A stretch of DNA of 64,000 nucleotides from Corvus cornix cornix (lineage: Eukaryota; Chordata; Aves; Passeriformes; Corvidae). Under the pieces are notes generated by a model that searched no databases, was not told where the DNA came from, and saw only the letters and a program-made list of their open reading frames with translations. Shown here one piece after another: positions 49,087-61,212 of the stretch. The translations under genes and the position numbers were made by a program. Where the stretch lies: NCBI RefSeq assembly GCF_000738735.6, contig NC_046335.1:2728001-2792000 (forward strand). The letters are read 5' to 3'. Each line of letters starts with the position of its first letter. The stretch's first letter is position 1.

Positions 49087-52000
49087 CTTTCACCCCATGG
49101 TCATCCATGGCTTGGTCCTACAGCTGAGGAGCACGGAGGAGGATCTCCTGCATCCTCATGTTGTGTTTCACTATGCCATGCTTGCTCATTTGGACACCAG
49201 AAAAGGAAGGGTGCTTTCATCCCAAATGACCCTTCAAAATACTCTGGTTAAACCCACCATCACCAGGCAGCGTTATTATCAAATATCTGCAGGAAAACAA
49301 CCAGCAATTAACCTGCTGCAATACACACACGTTCCTTTCATAGAAGAGGAAAAAAAAAGGAGAAAGAGAGGAAAAGGGAAAATAAAGAATAATGCCACAG
49401 GATCTCCGCAGTAGCACAGAGGGCACAATCCAGTACTGTACAAGAGCCATGCAGCAGAGGCCCAGAGGACACACTGTCCCAGCACAAGGCCTGCCAGCAT
49501 CCTGACAGAATTAGGAAGTCCTCTCTCACAGTTGCCCTGTAGACATGAAATTACACAAAGAAAGACTTCATTAGGATCCCGAACTAAATATAGTCAAGTG
49601 AGGAGAGTGGAACATTCAACTTTCGCTCTTGGCAAGCAGCACAGCTTTGCAACCTTTAGGATATTGTTTTAACTAAGCTGGAATTCTGCATGGCTGTGAT
49701 TCTGACAGCTCAGCACCTACCAGGGGGAAAGAATTACAAAAATAAAACCTTTACCTGAGAAAACCCTGGAAAATGTATGTGCCCTCATGGCAGAGCTCCT
49801 GCCCAGACAAAACTGCTGCTGTCACTGGGAATGACAGGCTGGAAAATTATTGGCGTCAATGAGAGTTTTGTATGAGCTAAGATCATGGGGTCAGAGCCAA
49901 ACTGTTTGCAGCTCCAAAAGTCTTAGAAAATTGTGGATAAAACAGAAAATAACCAATACTGAGCCTGTGAGAAGCCTTTCTGAACAGTCCAGGTCCACCA
50001 GCATCTTCAGGGCTTCAGGTAGCTCTGTCCTACCTAACACACTGCTCCACATCCAGCAGTGCCTCGGCATCACTGCTCCATCTGCACCTCTGCTGGAGGA
50101 ATGACCTCCCTGCTGAGGCCTCAAAATGCAGTCCCACCAGCTTCAGGAGCAAAAACACAGGCATGTGAGGAACAGGATCACTTTTACCAAAGAGTGTGGG
50201 CATTCAAATGCTCCTGAGGGAGGTAGGACCACCAGTGTCCAAGCTGGCATCACTTGGGAGCCTGGGTCCTGCTTTGTCTTCATGGGAAAAGGTCCTGGCA
50301 TCAGATGATGCAGTTTGATGAGGACACCTATTTGTGTTAGGCAATCCCAGACCCTTCCCCCTGCAGGAATTGGAGCACCAAGATCCCAGTTCTGCCATCC
50401 AGCCTTGAGTGTATTTTTGGGGTGTCAGAAACAGGAGCCAGATTCTGATCCTGGCTTCCTTCATTGTTCGGGTGTTTTACTCTTGCACAAATCCAGAGCT
50501 CCCAGAGCCAGGGACATCTTTTTAGGGCTGTCACACTCTGTTTCTGCCTGCTCTGCACGGGGAACAAGCACAAACACCCAGGAGACAGCGGAGGATCAGC
50601 CTTCCCTACAGGAAAACCAAAGGTACATGGGTGCTCACTTCAAGCACATAAATTCCCAACACCTCATCTGCTGTCAGGAGTCAGGCACATTGAGGCTTTT
50701 ATTAATCTGGCCTTTGGAATCATCCTTTTGTTTGTTCTGAATCCCTAATAATATCGCCAGTCCCTAATAAAGGTCAGAAATCCCACACTCATCTGTCATC
50801 CTAACAGCATCCATTAAAGAGAATAAAACACTCCTGAATCCAGCTCATGATGTTTTAAGAGGGGGCAGGAAACCCGCTGAACAAAAAGGACCCATTAAGA
50901 GGTGAAGTGGGACAGAAGAGGAAAAAAATTCCATCCTGAAAATGATCTCTGCTATTTCCCTACAGCTACGTCAGTGGTGTGAGGCCTTCGGTGGAAACGA
51001 CTCCTCTGTGGGGACACCGTGAGATGCAAAACCTTCCCAGGGACATCCCTCCTCATGTGCTGTACATCTCTCCTGTCATGGAACAACCTGGAATAGCTTT
51101 TTGAAGACATCTCCCTTTAAGTGAGCTGCCTCCAAGGGGTGGGGAGAGTGACCAAGAACAGCTGGACTAGGGGAGTTTCCAACCCAGCAGGAATATCCAC
51201 AGATAGGAGAGGAAAAGGTGGATGACCCTGGGAGAGTGTTTGCAGAGAGTCAGTTAAGTAAACCAGGTGGAATAAAATCAGTTTATTCTGATTAACTTTT
51301 AGCCTCAGACATGAATTTGCACTACCACAAACCTGCAGACTCCCCTGCCAAAACCTGCAGCTTGAGCATGGCACAGAGCCGCCCTCGCCCTCTCCCAGCT
51401 CAGGCTGTGCTGCTGGACCTCAGCTCCAGGGCTGGAGGCTCCCAGGACAGAGCAGCTGGCAGCCAAGACCAGCCAGGGCTGCAGCTTTCGAGACACGTTC
51501 CACAAACATCACTGTTTTAGGAAAAACATCAGCAAAGAGCGGTCACGTGTTTCACTCCAGGAGCTGAAGGCGTGAGAAGGGCTTTAAAAAAAAAAAAAAA
51601 AGGTCTATTCATTGAAGAAAAGCAATCCAGAAAAGAAACCAAAAAAGGAAGCAGGCCTGATGTAGACCCCCCCAGAGAGCTGTGGGGCATCCTGAACAGA
51701 AGAGTGGCTTTGGAGCACCACCCTGGCCCACACAGGCAGCAGTGCCCACCTCTGGAATGGGTGCAAGGGGCTGATGGGTCTCTTGAGACCAGGAATTCCC
51801 AGGATGGCTTTCCTGCACCCATTCCTAGCCCTTTGCTGGAGCTGTGCCCTCTGCAGCAGGCACAGGGAGCCCTGCTGAGGAACCCCTGCCTTTCACTGGT
51901 ACCAGTGCAATTATTTCCTAAAATGCCCCAGGTTTTCCTGCTGCCAGAATGGAGCCTACCTGCAGCGCATCTGATCCCCTTCTGTAACTCTGCCTAAAGC

Positions 52001-53723
52001 AGTCCCTTCTCATCTCTAGACTTCTGCATTTTTAGTTTTCTGCATTAAAATGGACTCTCTGCAAAAGGCAAACTCCCCAGCATGGTGGCAGGTGTGATGG
52101 AAAAAGACATTTTACAGCATGGATTCGTGGTCAGAACAAATCCAGGAACGTGGAAACACGGGTGTGTGGAAGCAGGGATGCCCAGCCCCAGAGTGGAGGC
52201 ATCATTCCCCCACATCCCCAGCCAGCCCTGCTGTTTGGCCCAGGGTTGCACTGGCTGGGGAAGAGCAGGGAGCTCCCAGGCCTCCTCCATTCCCAACTTT
52301 TGCTACCCTGTGTCTCCTGGGTGGCAGCAGGATGTTCCAGTGACACTCAGCTGCAGACACAGCATCAGAAGGGACAAAGTGATACCTGGCTTCTGCATCT
52401 TCCATCTGTGCCAGCTCTCCAGCATTTATCACCCCCTTTAAAAGCACAGCTTTCCCTCTGCCCCAGACCCTTCTTTTGAGCCCAGGCCGAGATCTTCACC
52501 AGGAAAGTCCTCTGGAACTGAGAAAAGAGGTAGAAGGGTCCAAAAGAAGCACCAGATGTACCAAGCAGTGAAAACGAGCCCTGCCACTGTGTAAGAAGGC
52601 ACAGGCTTGTACAATATGATATATACTGTGCATACTGAGAGAAAGAATATACTTCTCACTGTAAAGTGTTTTACATGTTAACCATCAGGCATACACCAAG
52701 TCAATGGATGCTGGCACTTTACATAAATATATGATGATGCAGTGCTATATGTAATAAAAATCTGGAGCCCAAAATATGGAAGCAATTCAAGAAAACAGAT
52801 CTCACATTTTTGCCTTTGTTACAGTTCAATTCTGACATGCTCAGATTAGAATTCAACATCTGCATGCATTTAAAATTAAAATATATAGGTATTCATGTTC
52901 TCCTCCTTCCACAATGTTTTACTGCTGCCTTTTTCTTCTTAAATATTAAAAACATTACATTATTTTATTTCAGATGTCTCAATATATTACGCATCACCCT
53001 TTCACCTCAGAGCTTTGGTTCAAATCCAGCTCTTCGCCGAGGAAATGGAAAACATCTGAAAATATTTAGTAGTCTCATCTCAGTGTCTAATCACCGTCTG
53101 CTCTGACATGACAAAACACAACAAACAAACTGGCTTGCCACAGATGAAAAATGTTTACACAAAAATACTCAGGAGTGTAAGAATGAATAAAGACATCTCT
53201 AACTGCATTAAAGCCCATGTTGTTAAGTAATAACAAGTAGTTTGCAGATAATCTGAGCTGCACCTGCCCCTCTGGAAAGAAAAAAACAAAAAGGCAGGTG
53301 ATTTAAAGTCCTCGCAGCCTAACGGGTCCCAGCTGCATGTTTTTTTGTTATTCTAAAGCAGGAAGATGTGTCAGGCTACAGTGCAAATATTGTCCATGGG
53401 CATCACGGTCTGGAGAGCCTAAGCACCTCGTGATTTAGGAATCTCAGAAGAAAACTTTATTGCCGGCAAATCCTCCTGGACTAAAATATATGTACTTTAA
53501 GAGGAGCGAGCATAAATAAGTCTTTGTCTTTGCTGGGGAATTCAGCCATTTGGTGGGTGGTGGGGAGGGACAGCAGCTGTCCCAACAGGCTCCACGTTGG
53601 GCACTGCAATGGGGCACAGCACAGCTGCTCCACGGGGCAGGGATGGGTTTAACATGCAGGAGAAAGCACAGGAGGAAATTAGCCACTATTCCAAAGGCCA
53701 GGAAGGTACAGGATCATCCCCCT
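49087..53723. other. Unique non-coding sequence
   Basis: No gene or interspersed repeat recognised. A purine-rich patch lies at 49347-49390 and an A run at 51586-51601. The A run has no retroposed gene body that I can identify upstream. 52600-53120 is AT-rich. Confidence 0.5.
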
Positions 53724-53985
53724 GCAGTCACCTCGAATCCTGGATTCAGTTTTGGGCCCCTCATGACAAGAAATTGAGTGATGGGAGTGTGTCCAGGGAA
53801 GGGCATGGAGCTGGGGAAGCGTCTGGAGCACCAGGAGCGGCTGAGGGAGCTGGGAAAGGGGCTCAGCCTGGAGCAAAGGAGGCTCAGGGGGGACCTTGTG
53901 GCTCTGCACAACTCCATGGGTACAGCCAGGGGGCATCGGGTTCTGCTGCCAGGGAACAGGGGACAGGATGAGAAGAAATGGCCTG
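53724..53985 (+). mobile_element. CR1 LINE fragment lacking its 3' end
   Basis: Plus-strand CR1 of about 260 bp: 'cacctcgaatcctggattca', 'gttttgggcccctcatgac', 'gagcggctgagggagctggg', 'ctcagcctggagcaaaggag', 'gctcaggggggaccttgtgg', 'cagggaacaggggacagga'. Similarity stops abruptly near 53985 without the 3' UTR or tail repeats. CR1 insertions start from the 3' end, so a missing 3' end implies a later deletion or rearrangement. The opposing minus-strand frames (53679-53936) are antisense to this copy. Confidence 0.9.
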
Positions 53986-56417
53986 AACTTACTTTTACTA
54001 TTAAGGGTTATCAGAACTCCACATAAGTAAAAGGAGTGATCATAAAGATGGAGCAGCTCTTCCTCTTCTACAGACAGTTCCCACCTACCCTGCCTGCAGC
54101 ATTGACCTCATCCCTAGACATGATCACACACTGGCTGTTGTCAGGTTTCACCCCACAGAGCTTTGGGGGAAGTGGTTCCATAACTATTTCCAAAATTTTT
54201 CAACTTGCAGGAGCTGACAGGAACCTATATGGGAAAAAAAAAAAAGGTTAAAATTCCTTGCCCTGTCCTTGAGTATCCTCAAATCAGTTGAGTATCAATC
54301 AAAATACATTATTTTTTTTCAGGAAGATATTGTAGTATTTCCTTCTGCAACAGCCAAATTAAATACGAATAAATTAACATGCTAAGGTTTCACCATATCC
54401 CCTTTAATGCAAAATAACATCTATCCCTTAATTCAATAAATTAGAAAGTATATTTTTTCAAGGGGAAAAAATACCAGTGTAGCTAAGTCTTTGCAGATCT
54501 TGGCATGTCTACAATACACAAAGGACAGGCCAAGGAGAGAGACCCATGGCCATGCTGCCTCCAGAAGTCAGGGCTCAGCTGAGGAACCTCTCTGGGAGGA
54601 AGATTTGCTCCTCTGGGCACAGTTGAGCCAGGGCAGGTTCTGAACAATCCCGAATCCAATCTAACCCCACTCCTGCTGCAGCACTGAGCTGCTTCCCTTT
54701 GCACACACCAGCACTGGGTTTCTCGCCTGGATAATAATTTCCTCTTCATGTGACTTAGACAATACCCAGAGCATTTTCCATTAAGGCTTTCTCCACAGCA
54801 CCCCTTGGTCTGGGGTTACATTTTATTGTCTCTGCTTCATTTTCCTGCACTTTCCTTCTGCTGTTGTGTTTTCCTTTTGCCCCTTGATGAAATCTCTCTC
54901 TTTGCTCACCATATTTAAATTCAGCAATGACACACAAGCTTGTTCACACAACTTCACACCTCTCTGCCCCTGTTACAAACCCACTCTGAATTAATTCCCA
55001 TTCCAAGATGTGAACACTGTTCCCATCAGCCATGTGTCCCTGCAAGGCAGTGTATTAGTAAATTATTTCTCCAGGCTCTTGATTGACATTGTTGAAAAGA
55101 TACTTTTCATGCGTGTCAGTCTTTGTGGGGTGAAAATGCTTTTAACATGCTCCTAGGATTTACATGGGCTTCCCTGGGCTGCTGCTGCCAAGTTCAGATG
55201 CGGTTGGAACATGTGACATTCTTTGTCCTACTCTTATTACATTTTCCTTTTTATGCAGCCCTGCTACATATTTCATATTTTTCATATTTCTGCCCTGTGA
55301 TGTAAAGAACAGCCATTTGCTTAATGTCCACTCCAGCATGAGCCTGTCAGATCCTGCTGCGACCGCTGGGCTTTCTTCTCCTTTTCTTTTTTTTTTTTTT
55401 ATTTTGTTTTCTTTTCATTATTTACCTTCTCTTAATATTTTAGGACTCAGCCCTTCGAAGAGCTGAGCAGATGCCACGTGTCTGCTGAGCCAGGGTAGGA
55501 GACCACACGTGCACTCATGGAGAGGGACAAACCCCAAGCACCACATGTTTGCTTCTCTCCCAGCAAGCAGAGATCGGGTCTCATTTCTGGCTCTGCATGC
55601 AACAGTCCAGCCCCAGAGCCAGAGCTGGGATGTTTCCAGGATATTTTCCCTCCTTTGCAGACGCAGCCCTTGCTGCTCAAGCTCTTCCAGAGCTCCACAC
55701 CACCCAAGACATTACCATACTGGCGATGTCTCTGCAACCTCATTAAAGAAGCTGCAGCAGCATAATCAAGGACTGGAAGCCTCAGAGCCAGGCAAGGACA
55801 GGGGGAGCAGAGAAAGAAAACATCATTTCGCTTATAGAAGACTGCATTTAGAGCAGAAAATACTGGGAAAAAATGTCATGTTTCTCAAAAAAGCTATTGC
55901 ATGCCTAAATGTTGGTTTTATAAGCCCAAACTCTGTTTGAAAACAACAAACTCAGGACTGGTTTCCTAAGGTCATGCCCAGGAACGGAATTTTATGAATT
56001 AAATGTATCATCCAACATTTGCTAGCCAGTTGTCCACTTCGCTTAAGAAGTTACTTCCTAAATAAAATGTAATCTCTTCACTCTGCATGAGGATCTGTCT
56101 TCAAACCACACCACTTTTGCTCCATTCCTGAGAAAGTCTCAACATCCACACTCAACATCTTCCCCAGTGACTCTTCTGCCATGCTCTCATCCCATTCCGT
56201 GGAGCACACCAGGAGACTGCAAATACTAGCGCAGACAGAGGTCATGGTTGAAGCCCCAGAACACTAATTACTAACACTGATTATTAAATATAATCAACAA
56301 ATCATAGACCAGGAAGGAAAAATCATAATAACAGAAGTATTAAGACATACGCATTTGAATTGAAGTTGATCGTCATCATCACTTGCCAGTGTCCAAAAAT
56401 AATAAATAAAAAATCAC

Positions 56418-56585
56418 CTGTTTCCTTGGCAGGCAGCAAATGGAGAGCTTTCTTAAATTTGCAGCAGTAGAGTCCACACTCAAATTGTTCTGCTGATGGA
56501 AATCCAGCAAACTTCTCCGTCACTATTGCGGGTAGAGGACAGGCCACCGATGGGAATAGTTTCACAATTCTTTTATTGGAAGCAT
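56418..56585 (-). other. Candidate exon-like ORF flanked by splice signals (unproven)
   Basis: On the minus strand, a 168-bp open segment (56 codons) is bounded by an acceptor-like site (tatggtttctacag) and a donor-like site (acag/gtgatt). Both boundaries are phase 1, making it symmetric, as many extracellular-module exons are. The translation has four Cys (one single, one single, one adjacent pair), no low complexity, and no family I recognise. The pyrimidine tract is only moderate. Chance occurrence cannot be excluded, and no neighbouring exon was identified. Confidence 0.15.
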
Positions 56586-57756
56586 CTGTAGAAACCATAA
56601 AACAACAACTACAACAACAGCAACACAAAGCCATGTTTTCTCACTTCTTTCCGAGCAAGGAGGGTGCCAGAGCGATTCCCCACCCTACCCCCGCACTGCA
56701 TGGTGGTTTCCTTTGTTCATATTTCACTGCCTGGATTCAGCAGCAAGATTTATGGGCTGGTGCTCAGCTCGGGATGTGCACAGGACTGGTCTCCGAGGAC
56801 CTGGGCTTGGCCATGCAGAATGGGGGTGCAGAAAGGCTCCTGCAGCTCCAGGGAGGGAGAAATTGGAGGGAGGTTATTCTGGGCCAGATTCCAGTGCCTT
56901 CCACTGAGTAACAGCTCACCGAAAACCCAGCCCTGGTAGCTAATGAGACTCTTCATGGAGAAATGTTGTCACTCCGTGTCTGCGGGGTATCGCACCCAAG
57001 GACACAATGCCTGGATCCGGACCGATGTCCCCTGTGCTCCCTTCCGGTCTTGGTCACCATCCCAGCACTGAGGAGCCCATTTATTCCAACGTCAGATGAC
57101 TTCCCTGCAACGAAGTGTTCCAGGAGCACTTGCCAGCCTGGCCAAGAGCAGCATTTTAGTGCCTCAAGCTCTGCTGGGACCTGAAGTGGGACTGAGCTGA
57201 GTGAATCCCAATGGAGAAAGGGCTCAGAATGTTGGGAAGATGGTTGTGCAAGAGCAGGACACGAGATCCCAGGTGAACATCTTGGCTTAGACACCCTCCC
57301 AATGTGGTTTCTGGTAGGTTACAACATCAGTTCTGAGCCACCCTACCCCAGCAAGGGGGGGATGTTGTATTTCCTGACTCTTCAGGCTCTTGTAAGGAAG
57401 AAAGTCTCCTATTTGAGAAGGGTGGGAGGAGGAGGCCAGGAAAACAAAGCACGGAACAAGACAACAAGCCAGCGGTAGAGCCACTTAGCGCAGCAAAAGC
57501 AGTGACCATGTGAACACACAGGGCTCAGGACAAAAATATCCAGGGTCTGTCCAAATCCTAAAGGAGCAGAGCTCCAACACCTCTGGGCAATGGCAAAACC
57601 GGGTCCTGTGCGTGCAAAACAGGAGATTCATTTTTGCAGTCTGCTGCGCGTGTGTGTTTTTGTGGTGCATGTGCTCGTGATAAGCCAATGAAAGAAACCC
57701 AAGTGAAATACAGACTGGGAAAAACGTAACCTATGAAAGCCACACAGAATCTCTCT

Positions 57757-57768
57757 CCCCCCCCCCCC
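57757..57768. repeat. C12 homopolymer
   Basis: A run of about 12 cytosines after a short CT run. Prone to indel error in assembly. Confidence 0.85.
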
Positions 57769-60700
57769 GATCCTCGCTCCTTTTCAGTTTGTCTAAATAT
57801 ACCTCAGGGCTTTTTCTCTTGGTTTAAGTGCGCTCTTTCATGGATAGTTTTCAATGTATGTTAAAGTCGCTGGCTGCTGCCAGCTCAGATTTTTGCACTG
57901 TGCGTCTCGGCTTTCTCTTCCATTAAGACAAAGTGCTGGCACTGCTCTTTGACCAAGCACATTGTTCATGGTACTGAGCAGCAATTTTCCATCTCTGACT
58001 GTCTTTGGGCTAACCCCAGGAGGAAGGGTGAGCCTGGCTTATTAAGCTCTTGTTTCTCAGAGAGCAGCAACATCTGGAGCGCGGGGTGGGCTGCTGGCAC
58101 GCCTCAGCGGAAAGGAATTCGGCATGGGGTGAGGTCTGCCCAGCTCCAGAGGTGTCACTGCAGTCAGGTCTGGGGACAGAGAAATAATGAAGCCCTACAT
58201 AAAGTAGCACATTTCAACCTGTGCTGGGCTGCTCTGAGATTTTGCTTCCTCTGACAGGGAGTCAGGAGGCCCAGGAACCACGTTGGTCTTGGGTTTTAGC
58301 ATCCAAAGCTACATTTTGCTCTTCTGCTACACAACATTTTGAAAGCTTGTGTTTCCTTTGATGTCTAACTCAATGCATTACCAAAAATCAAGGCAGATGT
58401 AGAGGATGAACACCACTACTTGATTTCAGTGTCACATTTGAAGTTCCCTCTGAGGCACTCCTGAAAACCCATCCCAAACAGAGCTGTCCCCTGCAAGTCA
58501 CAGTACAGAAACCATCTTTGGCTGAAGACAGGTAGCATTTGCTGTGCCCACCAATGTGGGCATTCCCCCTGACTCTGTTGGGCGTCACTTTGGTCCAGGT
58601 GAGATGAGATGTCCTGGAACAAGAGGGTCTGTTGCTTTGGGACACAGGGCCCCAAGATCTACACACAAGACCCCCATATGTTGCTCTTCCACAGCTTCTC
58701 ACTAATATCCTCCTTTTCCTTGTGCTCTTACACACCCCAGATCTCGACCTTTCCTCCAGCTGAAACCTTTTCCTCTCAGTAATACTGGGGAGTCACATGG
58801 AAAAGAAACCTTGCTGGATGGGGCTTTCCAATGCAGTGCTAAGGGACTTTAACTGAACTTCCCCCCAAAATGTTTATGCCTTTGGTCCCCACGTGTGTTT
58901 GCAATCCTACTTGCTGGAAAGAGACCACCACCACCGTGGAGATAAAAGCCATGCAGCATGCGACTCCTAGAAGTTTATTTTGGCTGCCAAGCCAAATGTG
59001 GAGATAGTCTCTAATTAGAAGTGTTGCCTCTGCAGCAGTGCAGAGCAATAACAACAGTGGAATTTGTCTGAAGCGTGCGCTCCCCTCGCATGGCTATGGT
59101 GAATTAAGCAAAAATGTCAAACTCAGTCTGCAAGCAGCAGACACATTGCATCACATTCCATGTTTACTCCACACGGCAGCCTGACTCCAGAGCATGCTTC
59201 TTGACGAGCCTTGATGATGTTCATGCTAATTTGGGTTTAAACCCAGAAGATCCCGGGATGTTCCCCTCTCCACCTTTTCAGACTACTGTGATGATGATTA
59301 AGAAAGGAGAGTTTCTAGTTAACGCCTGTCATCGCTTAGCTTTGGGAAGATGTGTAACACATTTCATCCAGTGAACCCCAACAGCTGGAGTACACCCACT
59401 CAGGGTATTCCTCGTTTGCTGCAACATTTATTTATTTAGAGCTGACTTCTCCAGAAATGTTTAACCTTGCAGAAATATTTGCAAACATCAGGAAGTCAAT
59501 GTAAAAGCTTTCTGCCAAAATAATACCTCTGCCTGATTTTTTTTTAAAGGCTTTAGACCTTGCTGTAATGTACACAGAAATGGTACTTATCTACGGATGC
59601 CCAGGAGTTACAAAGACTACAGACTTGAATGCACAGTAGCATTTTATAGCATCACAAATATACTGCATTTCTCACAGGAAGAACAAAAGTTTAAGGGTTT
59701 ATGATGTCCTTACTGGGCCTCTACTACACATGGACATAATGCTCACCTGAAAAGTCCTCTTTCCCACTTTTGGTTTTTTTCTGTAGCATTTTTCTCTAGC
59801 ATACCCCAGCATCAAAAGAATAAAAATAGTTAAGCAGAACCTTCCAGGAATTCTTCAAGAACCAACCTTTTCCTATATGATGACAATGTCACTCTACGGT
59901 AAAATGTTCTCAAGACCTACAAAACTTAGAAATAGTTCCTCCATCAAATGCAGGTCTCTGCTTTGAAGCCTGGAGTACCAGACCTGCTCTCAAGAAGTGT
60001 GAAGCTATTGATTTCCTCCTCTCTGCCAAACACTGTCAGTACCCCCAGCCCCTTGCCAGAGCACATCGCTACACACCAAGCAGGAAAGAAAACCAGGAGT
60101 GAAAACAAATTTGTCAACCCCTCTGGGCCCTTGGCTGGAGCTTCACAGGGTCAACAGAGGCCAAGACACAACTGTAAGATTAATTTCTCCCCACCTGCAA
60201 GAATTAGTCTGCTTATTTCAATCAGGCCAAAGAAAAAAAAAACACAAAAAAACCTCTCAATGGTCACATACTGCAACATACTCAAATCCTTTTACAAACT
60301 AGGGCAAGCCTGGTGCTCACAGGTGGGCACATCCAGTTACAAACCCAGTTTATCTCAGCTTGGCAACACCTAAGGCAGTGTTGAAGCAGTGTCTTCTCCA
60401 GGAACTGCCCCCGTGGTGGTTTTCTCCCAGTTAACTCCAGTTAAAAGCTGTGCCTGAAGCACCTGACTGTGAACAATCGTTCCCAGCGAAGTCTTGTGCA
60501 AGCAGAACAAACAATTTTCTTCCTAATAAAAGCAAGACCTTCAAGACTGACGGAGCCAACAAGTTAATCAAGTTTCCTACTAAACAGGAAGTTGTGGGAC
60601 TGTGGCAGGAGGAGTAAATCTGTGTTTTGGCTGGAGAAAGAGTGGAGAGGAATAATACAAATTAACCACTGGGGTTTGTTGTTTATTTGACAGGAAAATA

Positions 60701-61029
60701 CCCTTCAAATGTACCAGTTTGGACAATATCCAGTCTGATAAGACTGGCAATAAAATGAAAGCTGAGCTTCAGAAAAGGGAAGGGTGAAGCCACCACAGGC
60801 ATGAGGACCATTGTAATTAAACCAGTCCTGCTATTAATATTTTTTAGGACTTTTCCCACGATAGTTGTTATTACCACTAATTACAACTGCAGCAATACTT
60901 ACACTGCAGCAGCATTTGGCTTTTCTGCCCTGGAGCAGGATCTCAGCGTGATGCTCAAATGTGGAACAAAGTTAATAGCCCCGAGCCCCAAAAGAAGGTT
61001 TCTAATATAGCACGTTCTTTTGCAGGAGC

Positions 61030-61212
61030 TTAAACAGGAGAATAAACTCGCTGCTGGTTCCATTCTTGTCCATATAAACCAGCTTCCACTTTCAAGGACT
61101 TGCACGTTTCCCTGTCATCTGATGGGCAATTAGTCCAGTGCATCTCACAATGGTGGCGACAGACCAAATCAAGAAGAGCAAAAAAGTACAGACAAAAATG
61201 CAATCTTGCCAT
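61030..61212 (-). other. Small ORF with signal-peptide-like N-terminus (unproven)
   Basis: A 60-codon minus-strand ORF starts at an ATG with favourable context (G at -3, G at +4). It opens with Met-Ala-Arg, then a hydrophobic Leu/Phe/Ala stretch of about 12 residues, and continues as a hydrophilic tail with four further Cys at positions 18, 22, 29 and 37. This is the outline of a small secreted peptide, but I recognise no family. There is no evident promoter, and short ORFs of this type arise by chance. An in-frame upstream ATG lies seven codons earlier. Confidence 0.1.

Noticed and set aside
51586..51601. A16 run as the tail of a processed pseudogene
   Set aside because: No recognisable gene-derived sequence upstream and no clear target-site duplication.
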